Shown: positions 23,754-31,901 of the stretch, one piece after another | Layout: the number at the start of each line of letters is the position of its first letter | Numbering within the stretch: position 1 is the first letter of the stretch | Assembly (NCBI GenBank): GCA_030531185.1 | Contig: JAUNOG010000020.1 | Coordinates: forward strand, 1-39,459 | Direction of reading: 5' to 3' | DNA: 39,459 nucleotides | DNA from: Ruminococcus sp. | GTDB taxonomy: Bacteria > Bacillota > Clostridia > Oscillospirales > Ruminococcaceae | Translations under genes and position numbers: made by a program | Notes under the pieces: model-generated | Seen by the model: only the letters and a program-made list of their open reading frames with translations | Databases searched by the model: none | Told to the model about the DNA's origin: nothing

Positions 23754-23778
23754 TTTAACATAGATTGGAGGCAGTCTG

Positions 23779-25017
23779 TTGGCAGACAGAGGTATAAGAC
23801 GGGAGCGCGACGGCGGTCTTGTGTACGATAATCACGTTCCTGTGTTCAGGAAAACGCCTGTGGCGCAGGCGAGAAAAAAGCTGAACTTCAAGTTCATCAC
23901 CAGCGGCGTGGATAAGCCGTTTCTTATACTTATTCTTGTTCTGCTGGTGTTCGGTATAATTATGATGTTCTCGGCGTCCTTTGCGTGGGGAATAAACGAC
24001 GAGGGCGACGGTTATTACTACGCGAGAAAGCAGATAATCTTCGCTGCAATGGGACTGGCGGTTATGGCGGGCGTGTCCTTTCTGGACTACCATTTTTACC
24101 AGAACACAAAGATATGCTATCTGTTTTTCGGAGTAACATATTTTATGACGGTTTATGCGGCTCTGTTCGGTTCGTCCACGGCGGACGCAAGCCGCTGGAT
24201 AAATATAGGCCCTATTCAGTTTCAGCCGTCGGAGATACTAAAGGTTGCATTTATCATAATATTCGCATATATAATGTCGGTGAATTTTCCGCATTTTGAA
24301 AAAAGCTGGAAATACTGCGTCATACCCTTTACAGTCATTATGGGACTGGTAGCGGGCGTGTTAATGCTCCAGAGACACCTTTCGGCGGTGCTTATCGTGG
24401 GAGTTATCGGAGTAAGTATGATGTTCGTAAGCGGAATGCCAAGAGCGACCTTCTGGAAGTTCATAGGCTTCTGTGCGGCGGCGGTCGGCATAGTCGCGCT
24501 GTACTTTGTGATAACGGGTTCGGGCTTTACTTACATCAGCGAGAGATTTGAAAGCTGGAGAAATCCTACCTCCGACCCTCAGGGCTCCACATATCAGACC
24601 TATAATTCCCTGCTTGCTATCGGTTCGGGCGGCTGGACGGGTCTGGGCTTCGGTGAGTCCAGACAGAAGTATCTGTATCTGCCCGAGGCTCAGAACGACT
24701 TCGTGTTCTCAATTATCTGCGAGGAGCTTGGCTTTGTGGGAGCTGTAGTAGTGATACTGCTGTTTGTGATATTCGTGCTGAGAGGCTTTTACATTGCAAG
24801 CCACGCAAAGGACAGGTTCGGAATGCTTGTTGCGGCGGGTATTACGATACAGATAGGAATTCAGGCGTTTCTCAACATAATGGTTGCGTCCAACTCGTTT
24901 CCAAATACGGGAATATCCCTGCCGTTTTTCAGCTACGGAGGAACGGCTCTTATGATACAGCTGGCGGAAATGGGAATACTGCTTAACATTTCCAGACAGG
25001 GAAGCATAAAAAAATAA
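23779..25017 (+). CDS. ftsW: SEDS family glycosyltransferase FtsW
   Basis: FtsW polymerises lipid II glycan at the septum together with a class B PBP. The 412-residue protein has a basic cytoplasmic N-terminus and about ten membrane helices. SEDS signatures include FQPSEILKVAFI, GSGGWTGLGFGESRQK, PEAQNDFVFSIICEELG and the closing SLPFFSYGGTALM. The start is a TTG at 23779, supported by GGAGG 7 bases upstream. The FtsW call over RodA or SpoVE rests on the dcw location next to murG and the septal PBP; SpoVE is a close relative and in spore formers this slot can hold it. Its stop codon is the left end of an inverted-repeat element. Confidence 0.92.
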   Translation: MADRGIRRERDGGLVYDNHVPVFRKTPVAQARKKLNFKFITSGVDKPFLILILVLLVFGIIMMFSASFAWGINDEGDGYYYARKQIIFAAMGLAVMAGVSFLDYHFYQNTKICYLFFGVTYFMTVYAALFGSSTADASRWINIGPIQFQPSEILKVAFIIIFAYIMSVNFPHFEKSWKYCVIPFTVIMGLVAGVLMLQRHLSAVLIVGVIGVSMMFVSGMPRATFWKFIGFCAAAVGIVALYFVITGSGFTYISERFESWRNPTSDPQGSTYQTYNSLLAIGSGGWTGLGFGESRQKYLYLPEAQNDFVFSIICEELGFVGAVVVILLFVIFVLRGFYIASHAKDRFGMLVAAGITIQIGIQAFLNIMVASNSFPNTGISLPFFSYGGTALMIQLAEMGILLNISRQGSIKK

Positions 25018-25169
25018 TGCACAATGCACAGTTTACAATGCACAATGAAGTGCGCCTGCGGCGTATCGCTGTCGTCGAGCTTCGGCGTGATATTATACTG
25101 TGCAGCGCTTGCATTTGTAAGTCTGATATGTTATTTAATTGTGCATTGTGCATCGTGAATTGTGCATTG
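25016..25169. repeat. Inverted-repeat element between ftsW and murG
   Basis: The left arm (25016-25047) and right arm (25139-25169) are imperfect inverted copies of about 30 bp, each made of repeated ATGCACAATG-type units. The 90-bp centre contains GTGCGCCTGCGGCG, which resembles hairpin linkers of other small repeats. It encodes nothing I can support. It begins inside the ftsW stop codon and ends just before the murG ribosome site. A small miniature element (MITE-like) is the best description. Confidence 0.6.
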
Positions 25170-25186
25170 AAAAGAGGTAAATTTAT

Positions 25187-26317
25187 ATGATAAGGGTTTT
25201 GCTTGCGGGCGGAGGTACTGCGGGTCACGTTAATCCCGCCCTTGCTATTGCCGAAATAATAAAAGAATATTATCCCGATACGGAGTTCTGCTTTGCGGGA
25301 AATCCCGAAAAGATTGAGGCTAAGCTTGTGCCGAAGGCGGGTTACAGGTTCGAGCCTGTTAAGGTCGAGGGCTTTCAGCGTAAGCTTAACTGGATCAATA
25401 TCAAAAGAAACGTCCACGCAGTCGGCTGTCTTATGAAAACGGGCGGACGCTGTAAGGAGATCATAAAGGATTTCAAGCCCGATCTTGTCATCGGAACGGG
25501 AGGCTACGTTTCGGGTCCCGTGGTGAGAAAAGCCGCTAAAATGGGTATAAAAACGGCAGTCCACGAGCAGAACGCTTTTGCGGGAGTGACCAATAAACTG
25601 CTCTCCAAAGAAGTGGACGAGGTAATGATGACCGTTAAGGAGGTTGAAAAATACTTCCCCGACGCAAAGCATAAGACGGTCACGGGTCTGCCTGTAAGGG
25701 GAGCGTTCAGCAAGATGTCCAAGAAGGACGCAAGAAAACAGCTTGGAATTCCCGAAAATGCGCTATGCGTGCTGTCCACAGGAGGAAGTCTCGGCGCAAG
25801 GGTGCTTAACAATTACGTGGCAAAGCTGCTGAAATGGTATCAGGACGAGGATCGAGAGGTTTATCATATTCATTCCTACGGTACTTATCAGGGATATAAG
25901 AATTACGTTGCCGAATGCGAGGAGCAGGGCATTAAGATAAAAGACAATCCCAGACTTACGGTAAGCGATTATATAAATATGCCTGTGGCTATGGCGGCGT
26001 GCGATCTGGTCATCACTCGGTGCGGCGCGGCGTCTCTTGCGGAGATAGAGGCTATGGGCAGATGTTCGGTGCTTATCCCGTCGCCGATGGTTGCGGAAAA
26101 TCACCAGTATCATAACGGTATGGTACTGCAAAACGCAGGAGCGGGCGTTGTAATAGAGGAGAAAGACTTGACAGACGATTTGTTTATAAATACGGTCAAG
26201 GGATATCTCGACGATCCCGATAAAATCAGGAGGTGCTCCGAGAATGCCGCAAAGCTCCATATTGCGGATACGAAAGAGCGTATAATCGGCGCACTGAGAC
26301 CGCTTATTGAAAAATAA
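25187..26317 (+). CDS. murG: UDP-GlcNAc:lipid I N-acetylglucosaminyltransferase MurG
   Basis: MurG adds GlcNAc to lipid I on the inner face of the membrane, giving lipid II. The 376-residue GT28 enzyme has the N-terminal loop GGGTAGHVNP (8-17), VIGTGGYVSGP and HEQNAFAGVTN. The donor-binding C-terminal half contains STGGSLGARVLN, ITRCGAASLAEIEA and PSPMVAENHQYHN. All expected conserved residues are present. AGAGGT lies 10 bases before the ATG. The repeat element at 25016-25169 separates it from ftsW, but no terminator is evident, so co-transcription is likely. Confidence 0.96.
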   Translation: MIRVLLAGGGTAGHVNPALAIAEIIKEYYPDTEFCFAGNPEKIEAKLVPKAGYRFEPVKVEGFQRKLNWINIKRNVHAVGCLMKTGGRCKEIIKDFKPDLVIGTGGYVSGPVVRKAAKMGIKTAVHEQNAFAGVTNKLLSKEVDEVMMTVKEVEKYFPDAKHKTVTGLPVRGAFSKMSKKDARKQLGIPENALCVLSTGGSLGARVLNNYVAKLLKWYQDEDREVYHIHSYGTYQGYKNYVAECEEQGIKIKDNPRLTVSDYINMPVAMAACDLVITRCGAASLAEIEAMGRCSVLIPSPMVAENHQYHNGMVLQNAGAGVVIEEKDLTDDLFINTVKGYLDDPDKIRRCSENAAKLHIADTKERIIGALRPLIEK

Positions 26318-26340
26318 TCGGAATTTAAAGGAGACAAAAT

Positions 26341-26727
26341 ATGCTGTTAGCAGGAGTAAAAGAGGACAAAGGGTGGTTGTTTTCCGAATGGCGTATGACA
26401 TACGGGGTTGGCTGGGACAAAATATGCAAAGCGGCTGTCGCTCTTTATGATACGTATACAGACACAGAAATACTGATCGATAATACCGCTCAACTTATAC
26501 GAACTAAGCAGGATATTTTAAAGCTTGACGAGTCGGGTACTCTGATGATACGGGGATTATCAACTGTAATAAAGGTACCGCTTATGATTACTTTTGTTAA
26601 CCAGACAAATATTGTTAAAGCTGTCGTTGCTATGGCAACAGAGGAATTTTCGCAGGCTGATTATCAAAAATTTAATTTATCTATGTGTCAGCTTATGGAT
26701 AGTATTGAATTGGCAATGTATCGTTGA
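26341..26727 (+). CDS. Hypothetical protein inserted between murG and the membrane-protein gene
   Basis: This is a 128-residue soluble protein that I do not recognise. It has no signal peptide, repeated motif or Cys pattern; its middle is hydrophobic and may form a beta-rich core (LMIRGLSTVIKVPLMITFV). AAGGAGA lies 7 bases upstream of the ATG. Its composition is more AT-rich than murG and murA, and it breaks the usual cluster order, so it may be an acquired passenger like the HTH gene at 20876. It is in the same direction as its neighbours, 23 bp after murG. Confidence 0.65.
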   Translation: MLLAGVKEDKGWLFSEWRMTYGVGWDKICKAAVALYDTYTDTEILIDNTAQLIRTKQDILKLDESGTLMIRGLSTVIKVPLMITFVNQTNIVKAVVAMATEEFSQADYQKFNLSMCQLMDSIELAMYR

Positions 26728-26781
26728 TTTCCGGCTTGTTCACAAATAAATGAAGTATAAAAAAGGAGGGTTTATTCCCAA

Positions 26782-27696
26782 ATGAATAAATCTTTTCAGA
26801 AATCGCAGAGCAGACGGGCGTCTATGGACTCCATTGCCGTACCCGATACTGAAAAAATCAAAAAATTAAGCGATCCCAAATTCCACGGCTCCGAGGCGAA
26901 CCGACAGGCGGACGCTATTTTCGACGGCAACAGATTTAACAAGGTCGGAGATTTTGACAGAGCCACAAAGTTTTACGGCTCAATAGAGGAAAAGCGTCTG
27001 GAGCTTGAAAAGGACGATCCCGACGACTTTATTCCCAAGCCCGATCCCGATAAAAAAGCTCCCGACAGAATGAATATGGGAGTAAAGGTCGGTTCAAGCT
27101 ATGTAAAGCGCAAAAAGGTCGTGGTCTGGATAGTGGTAGCATTTTTGATACTTGCCTGCGCTTTGCTTTTCCTGCCGCCTATTATGACGAGCCAGTCGGA
27201 TCAGACCGAGGTCATTTACGACAGAAATGTCTTTGAAAATATGGGTATGACGGAGTTTAAAACCTACGCTCTTGCAAACTATTCGGTTTACAGCGAGGAG
27301 GCCTTTGCGTCCGAGAAAAAGGAAAACTACCGCGTCGTAAGTATGAACGTGCATTTGCAGAATTCCTCACCCTTCGAGGTCTCGGTAGGGCAGTTTGAGA
27401 TCGTTCGTGTGCCGAAGGCTTATAAGGATAAGATATGCTATGTGACCTCCACCAAAACCGATAAGGAAGGCGCAATTACCGCCGAGACCGTACCGGGTTT
27501 TTCGGGCAAGGACGTTACAGTTGAAATTATGGTCAACGTTACGGATATGACCGACGAGCAGTTCGACGAGGCTATAACGGGTCTTATTCTCAAAACAACG
27601 GACACCAAAAAGAGAATTGCATCGAATACCTATGTTCCGAGCATTCCCGCATTTCTGTTTGTGTCCGATAACGTTTCCGTTTCGGTAAATCCGTAG
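26782..27696 (+). CDS. Single-pass membrane protein of unknown function in the dcw cluster
   Basis: This 304-residue protein has a hydrophilic N-terminus of about 110 residues with a TPR-like start (NRFNKVGDFDRATKFYGSIEEKR). A very basic flank (KRKK) and one membrane helix follow at about 114-134. The extracytoplasmic domain of about 170 residues has alternating beta-strand character (SVYSEEAF, NYRVVSMNVHLQN, VTVEIMVNVTDM). The topology, inside N-terminus and outside beta domain, recalls divisome accessory proteins, but no specific family is recognised. Codon use matches the surrounding wall genes, so unlike the neighbouring 128-residue gene it appears native. AAAAGGAGGG precedes the ATG. It lies directly upstream of murA. 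Confidence 0.8.
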   Translation: MNKSFQKSQSRRASMDSIAVPDTEKIKKLSDPKFHGSEANRQADAIFDGNRFNKVGDFDRATKFYGSIEEKRLELEKDDPDDFIPKPDPDKKAPDRMNMGVKVGSSYVKRKKVVVWIVVAFLILACALLFLPPIMTSQSDQTEVIYDRNVFENMGMTEFKTYALANYSVYSEEAFASEKKENYRVVSMNVHLQNSSPFEVSVGQFEIVRVPKAYKDKICYVTSTKTDKEGAITAETVPGFSGKDVTVEIMVNVTDMTDEQFDEAITGLILKTTDTKKRIASNTYVPSIPAFLFVSDNVSVSVNP

Positions 27697-27789
27697 CGGA
27701 GAATTAACTTAAATTGTAATTCCTTTTTCACCTAAATAAACGTTTTTGCATAAGATAAAGCAGACTTTTTTCAAAAAGGAGCGAGGCTT

Positions 27790-29049
27790 ATGCAAAAGCT
27801 TATTATTCGTGGCGGAGGCAGGGTCAGGGGAGAGATCTCCGTTCAGGGCGCAAAGAACAGCGCGCTGCCGCTGCTGGCGGGCTGTCTGCTGGCGGGCGGT
27901 GAAACTACTCTTTATAATTGTCCCGAGCTGTCCGACGTGTTTGCGGCTTGCAGAATATTAAGTTGTCTGGGCTGCAAATGCTCGTTCAGAAATAATACGG
28001 CGACGATAAATTCTTCGGAGCTTACAGGCTGTGAAGTTCCCGACGAGCTTATGCGGGAGATGAGGAGTTCAATAGTATTTCTGGGCGCTGTGCTTGGCAG
28101 AACGGGCGAGTGCAGACTGTCTTTTCCGGGAGGTTGCGAGCTGGGACCCAGACCGATAGATATGCATTTATCCGCTCTCAGGCAAATGGGGGTGCGGATA
28201 ACCGAGGAACACGGAATACTTCACTGCACCTGTCCGAGAGGTCTTAAAGGAACGAAAATTACATTATCATTCCCGTCTGTGGGGGCAACCGAAAATATTA
28301 TGCTTGCGGCGGCTCTTGCAGAGGGCGAAACTGTTATTTACAATGCGGCGAGAGAGCCTGAGATATGCGATCTGGGGGACTTCCTCAATGCCTGCGGAGC
28401 TAAGATATCGGGCTGCGGCAGCGGTACGGTGATAATCAGCGGCGTTAAGGAGTTACACGGCTGCGAGTATACCGTTATGTCCGACAGGATCGCGGCGGCT
28501 ACCCTTATGGCGGCGGCGGCTGTCACGGGAGGAGAGCTTAGCCTGCTTAACGCAAGGTGCGCCGACGTACAGTCGGTCATACCTGTTTTTGAACAAATGG
28601 GCTGCGGCATTTTCTGCTGTAAGGACAGAATATTCATCAGCGCGAAAAAACCGCTTAAAGCGGTCAAAACGGTGCGGACAATGCCCTATCCGGGTTTCCC
28701 TACCGACGCGCAGGCTGTGGTTATGGCGGCTCTTGCCAAAGCCGAGGGCGCAAGCGTAATGGTGGAGAATATTTTCGAGAACCGCTACCGTCACGTTGAC
28801 GAGCTTGTGAGAATGGGCGCGGACATAAAGACCGAGGGCAAGGTCGCGGTAATTCAGGGCGTTAAGGAGCTTTACGGCGCAAGCGTACGGGCTCCCGATC
28901 TGAGAGGCGGAGCGGCGCTTGCCTTGGCGGCTATGGGAGCGCAGGGCGAGACCTCTCTGGAGAACATAAAATTCATCGACAGAGGCTACGAAAGCATTGA
29001 AAAGACCCTCTGCGCCATCGGCGGAGACGTAAGACGTGTAAATGTGTGA
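27790..29049 (+). CDS. murA: UDP-GlcNAc 1-carboxyvinyltransferase MurA
   Basis: MurA transfers enolpyruvyl from phosphoenolpyruvate to UDP-GlcNAc, the first committed step of peptidoglycan synthesis. The 419-residue EPT-fold protein opens with RGGGRVRGEISVQGAKNSALP, including Lys22 and Asn23. The catalytic loop is PGGCELGPRPIDMHL with Cys116, the residue attacked by fosfomycin in typical MurA enzymes. PYPGFPTDAQAV and the ENIFENRYRHVDEL region near the C-terminus are standard. AAAGGAGCGAGG precedes the start. Firmicutes often have two MurA paralogues; this is the dcw-linked copy and the other is not in the window. Confidence 0.95.
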   Translation: MQKLIIRGGGRVRGEISVQGAKNSALPLLAGCLLAGGETTLYNCPELSDVFAACRILSCLGCKCSFRNNTATINSSELTGCEVPDELMREMRSSIVFLGAVLGRTGECRLSFPGGCELGPRPIDMHLSALRQMGVRITEEHGILHCTCPRGLKGTKITLSFPSVGATENIMLAAALAEGETVIYNAAREPEICDLGDFLNACGAKISGCGSGTVIISGVKELHGCEYTVMSDRIAAATLMAAAAVTGGELSLLNARCADVQSVIPVFEQMGCGIFCCKDRIFISAKKPLKAVKTVRTMPYPGFPTDAQAVVMAALAKAEGASVMVENIFENRYRHVDELVRMGADIKTEGKVAVIQGVKELYGASVRAPDLRGGAALALAAMGAQGETSLENIKFIDRGYESIEKTLCAIGGDVRRVNV

Positions 29050-29099
29050 GATCACAGGGGATTTCCCTTTAATAATACAGATTAAGGAACGATAGTAAA

Positions 29100-30191
29100 A
29101 TGAAGGATAAAAACAAAGGCAAACGCAGAATAATATCCATAAAGGGCAATGTCAAGGCGTATTATGCGCTGGCGGCTGTAATTGCGGTACTTATTGTGAT
29201 GATACTCTGCCTTACGCTGCTGTTCAGAATAAATAACATTAAGGTGGAGGGCGTGACCCTTTACCGCGAGGATCAGATCATCAGCGTGGGCGGCGTGGAA
29301 AAACAGATGAACCTTGTCCGTACCGACACAAGCAAGATAGTTGACAGACTACTGGATAATCTTGTATATATCGACGACGTTAAGGTAACGAAGAAATATC
29401 CTTCGACCGTGGTCATCTCCTGTACCGAGGCTGTCAAGGCGGCGGACATAGAGTATAAGGACGCTTACTATGTGCTGTCTTCCTCGGGAAGAATTCTGGA
29501 GGCAAAAAATCCTAAGCCTACGGGGGATATCCCGGTGGTGTCGGGCTTTGATCTGAAAAGTCTGAAGCCGGGCGAGGAGCTTGCCTCCGAGGACGGTTTT
29601 AAGGCGGATATTCTGATCGAACTGCTGTCGGAACTGTCCGAACAGAACTACGAAAATATAATTTCAATAGATATGACTACCAGAGCGAATATCGTCATAA
29701 ATTATGACGACAGAATTGAGATCAAGCTGGGCAGCTCGGCGGACATCGAATACAAGCTCAGCTATTTCAAAGCTGTTATCGACTCTTTAACTTCCGATTA
29801 TGAGGGCACGCTGATTTACAACGGCTCGGCAGGTGTTTCCGCAATACCTAAGGATAAGGAAACTGAAATTCCCGTTGTTGACGACAGTTCTTCTCAGGCG
29901 GACGATTCAAGCGCAGTTTCCGCAGACGCCCAGTGGACGGAGGATAACCGGTGGGGAGACGATACGTGGAATAACGGCTACAACGACGGAAATGCCGGGG
30001 ACGGAGACAATACTGCCGATAACGGCTACGGTGACGGAAATGCTTGGGGCGAAGACAATACCGCCGACAACGGCTACGGCGACGGAAACGCTTGGGGCGG
30101 GGATAATGCCGCCGAGAACGGATACAATGACGGAAATACGTGGGATAATAACGGATATGACGCAGGCTACACTGATAATTACGGCTGGTAA
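29100..30191 (+). CDS. divIB: Cell division protein DivIB/FtsQ with tandem-repeat C-terminal tail
   Basis: DivIB (FtsQ) is a bitopic divisome protein that joins FtsL and DivIC outside the membrane. Residues 1-20 are basic and cytoplasmic, and the helix is at about 19-42. A POTRA domain begins with FRINNIKVEGVTLYREDQII and continues through VYIDDVKVTKKYPSTVVI. The FtsQ beta domain runs to about residue 255. Beyond this an acidic Ser/Asp linker leads to an unusual tail of about 75 residues built of 16-residue units (NGYGDGNAWGEDNTAD type). The tail is Gly-, Asn-, Asp-, Trp- and Tyr-rich, without Lys. The core is confidently DivIB; the tail is not a known part of the family. It lies between murA and ftsZ in cluster order, with a weak AAGGAACG site before the ATG. 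Confidence 0.9.
   Translation: MKDKNKGKRRIISIKGNVKAYYALAAVIAVLIVMILCLTLLFRINNIKVEGVTLYREDQIISVGGVEKQMNLVRTDTSKIVDRLLDNLVYIDDVKVTKKYPSTVVISCTEAVKAADIEYKDAYYVLSSSGRILEAKNPKPTGDIPVVSGFDLKSLKPGEELASEDGFKADILIELLSELSEQNYENIISIDMTTRANIVINYDDRIEIKLGSSADIEYKLSYFKAVIDSLTSDYEGTLIYNGSAGVSAIPKDKETEIPVVDDSSSQADDSSAVSADAQWTEDNRWGDDTWNNGYNDGNAGDGDNTADNGYGDGNAWGEDNTADNGYGDGNAWGGDNAAENGYNDGNTWDNNGYDAGYTDNYGW
29973..30149 (+). repeat. 48-bp tandem repeats in divIB
   Basis: Copies begin at 29973, 30021, 30069 and 30117, exactly 48 bp apart; the last is cut to 33 bp. Each encodes a 16-residue unit starting NGY(G/N)DGN. The high DNA identity between copies suggests recent expansion by slippage or recombination, so copy number may vary between strains. 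Confidence 0.85.
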
Positions 30192-30278
30192 TTTTGGTCG
30201 GTATGTACAATTATGCCGAAAATATTCCCGTCTTAATGAAAAATTAAACAAAAATTCATATCCGAAACGGCAAAATCC

Positions 30279-30306
30279 TTTACATTTCGGGATATTTGTG
30301 TTAATA
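30279..30306 (+). promoter_or_regulatory. Possible ftsZ promoter
   Basis: TTTACA (30279-30284) and TTAATA (30301-30306) are 16 bp apart, with TATAAT overlapping at 30305-30310 but at a 20-bp spacing. The 241-bp gap before ftsZ is AT-rich and may hold the ftsZ-specific promoter; the match is imperfect. Confidence 0.3.
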
Positions 30307-30432
30307 TAATAATATATCGAGCTATATTCGGAATTATGTCTGAACTATATATCAATAGCGCAAAGCACATAATGCAATATATGAAATATAAAATACGGAG
30401 ATTATGAAAAAGCTTTTAGGAGGATGAACACT

Positions 30433-31554
30433 ATGGGTTACGAATTCGTGGAAGAGCCGGTTGTCGGCGCAAAAATTAAGGTTATCGGCGTTGGCGGCGG
30501 CGGCGGAAACGCGCTTAACGGTATCGCTAAGGCAGGTATCCAGGGTAATGTTGAGTACATCGCGGTAAATACAGATATTCAGGCGCTCAAAAAATCCGAG
30601 GCAGACAAGCAGATACAGATCGGCGCAAAGCTTACGCACGGTCTCGGCGCAGGCGCAAAGCCTGAGATAGGCGAGGCTTCCGCACAGGAAAGCCAGGACG
30701 AGATCGCAGAGGCTATCAAGGACGCTGATATGGTATTTATCACGGCTGGTATGGGCGGCGGCACAGGTACAGGCGCGGCTCCCGTTGTTGCCGAGATTGC
30801 TCAGAGCCTTGATAAGCTTACTATCGCTGTTGTTACAAAGCCTTTCAAGTTTGAGGGCGCAAAGAAAATGGCAAGAGCGGAGAGCGGTATTGAGCAGCTC
30901 GTTAAGCACGTTGACGCTCTTATCGTTATTCCTAACCAGAACCTTATCACCAGCGATATGAGACTTACTATGAAGCAGTCCTATCAGATCGCAGACGAGG
31001 TCCTGAAAACAGACGTAATCGCTATTGCAGAGATCATCACAAGACACGACGAGATCAACGTTGACTTTGCCGACGTTACCACTATTCTCAAGAATGCGGG
31101 AAGAGCGCACATTGCTATCGGTCACGGCGAGGGCAAGGACAAGGTTCAGGATATTGTTGAGCAGGTTATCGCCTCCAAGATACTTGAGACATCTATTACA
31201 GGCGCAAGAAGACTTATTGTTAACGTTACAATGTCCGAGGATCTGCTTATCAGCGATATGGACGAGCTTACTGCCGCTATTGCGGACGCTGCCGACGACG
31301 GCGCGGAGATCATCTTCGGTAACGGTACAGATCCCGACAGCAAGGACAGTATGGACGTTACTGTTATTGCGGCTGATTTCATTGATGATGACGTTACTCA
31401 GGAGCCCGCTCCCGCACCTCAGAGAACATTCAATGCGTTCACAAAGACTGAGGAGGACAAGAAGGCTGACGCTGAGGCAATGTACAAGGCAGGAGTGAAG
31501 GCTGCCGACAATACTGATATTTATGACGACATTTTCAATGTTTTCAAAAAATAA
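30433..31554 (+). CDS. ftsZ: Cell division GTPase FtsZ
   Basis: FtsZ polymerises into the ring that organises division. The 373-residue protein has the GTP-binding loop [10 protein letters not shown] near residue 20 and the tubulin signature [14 protein letters not shown] (104-117). The synergy-loop motif INVDFADV carries Asn, Asp and Asp for GTP hydrolysis. A short linker and a C-terminal peptide DDIFNVFKK follow. The ATG at 30433 is used because AGGAGG at 30418-30423 touches an ATG at 30424 and leaves that one with no spacer. The sequence departs from the usual Firmicutes FtsZ at several normally constant spots: GGGGGNAL for GGGGNNAV, RHDEIN for a PGLIN-type segment, and HGEGKDK. It is therefore a divergent FtsZ, but every catalytic feature is present. 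A strong terminator follows. Confidence 0.95.
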   Translation: MGYEFVEEPVVGAKIKVIGVGGGGGNALNGIAKAGIQGNVEYIAVNTDIQALKKSEADKQIQIGAKLTHGLGAGAKPEIGEASAQESQDEIAEAIKDADMVFITAGMGGGTGTGAAPVVAEIAQSLDKLTIAVVTKPFKFEGAKKMARAESGIEQLVKHVDALIVIPNQNLITSDMRLTMKQSYQIADEVLKTDVIAIAEIITRHDEINVDFADVTTILKNAGRAHIAIGHGEGKDKVQDIVEQVIASKILETSITGARRLIVNVTMSEDLLISDMDELTAAIADAADDGAEIIFGNGTDPDSKDSMDVTVIAADFIDDDVTQEPAPAPQRTFNAFTKTEEDKKADAEAMYKAGVKAADNTDIYDDIFNVFKK

Positions 31555-31574
31555 GTAATTAAATGATGTTATTT

Positions 31575-31611
31575 AAAGACGGGCTGCTATTAGGCTCGTC
31601 TTTATTTTTTT
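31575..31611 (+). terminator. Terminator at the end of the dcw cluster
   Basis: AAAGACG (31575-31581) pairs with CGTCTTT (31597-31603), with inner GC pairs, followed by a run of seven Ts. It is 20 bp past the ftsZ stop. Confidence 0.85.
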
Positions 31612-31621
31612 GAGGTTCAGA

Positions 31622-31671
31622 AAAGTTCAGAGGGTAATCGTTTTCACTGTGGTTTAGCTGGGCTGAACTTT
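31622..31671. promoter_or_regulatory. 9-bp inverted repeat upstream of the divIVA promoters
   Basis: AAAGTTCAG (31622-31630) and CTGAACTTT (31663-31671) are perfect inverted copies separated by 32 bp. A further GTTCAG lies at 31615-31620. It is located 30 bp upstream of the first divIVA promoter and may be an operator. Confidence 0.4.
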
Positions 31672-31701
31672 ATAAAATTTCAAAAAAATTATTAAAACCT
31701 C

Positions 31702-31730
31702 TTGCAATTTGTGAGAAGATTTGCTATAAT
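31702..31730 (+). promoter_or_regulatory. divIVA promoter P1
   Basis: TTGCAA (31702-31707), a 17-bp spacer and TATAAT (31725-31730) with an extended TGC. It would give a leader of about 165 bases. The stretch from here to P2 is AT-rich without another visible feature. Confidence 0.7.
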
Positions 31731-31835
31731 ATAAACAGAACGCTGAAATGGGTAAGGAATTTAAGGCAATTTCACTAAAAATTTTTTCAATAATTGTGTG
31801 GTGTAATGAATTTTTTGAAATGGCTTTTAAAGATG

Positions 31836-31864
31836 TTGAAATTTTAATTAAATTATAGTATAAT
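31836..31864 (+). promoter_or_regulatory. divIVA promoter P2
   Basis: TTGAAA (31836-31841), a 17-bp spacer and TATAAT (31859-31864), 37 bp before the start codon. Confidence 0.7.
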
Positions 31865-31901
31865 AAGTTATAGCTAAGTATTTTATTTGGAGGGAATTAA
31901 A

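Noticed and set aside
29973-30149. CRISPR-like array
   Set aside because: The 48-bp units are contiguous, in frame, inside divIB and without spacers. They are a coding tandem repeat. No CRISPR array was seen elsewhere.
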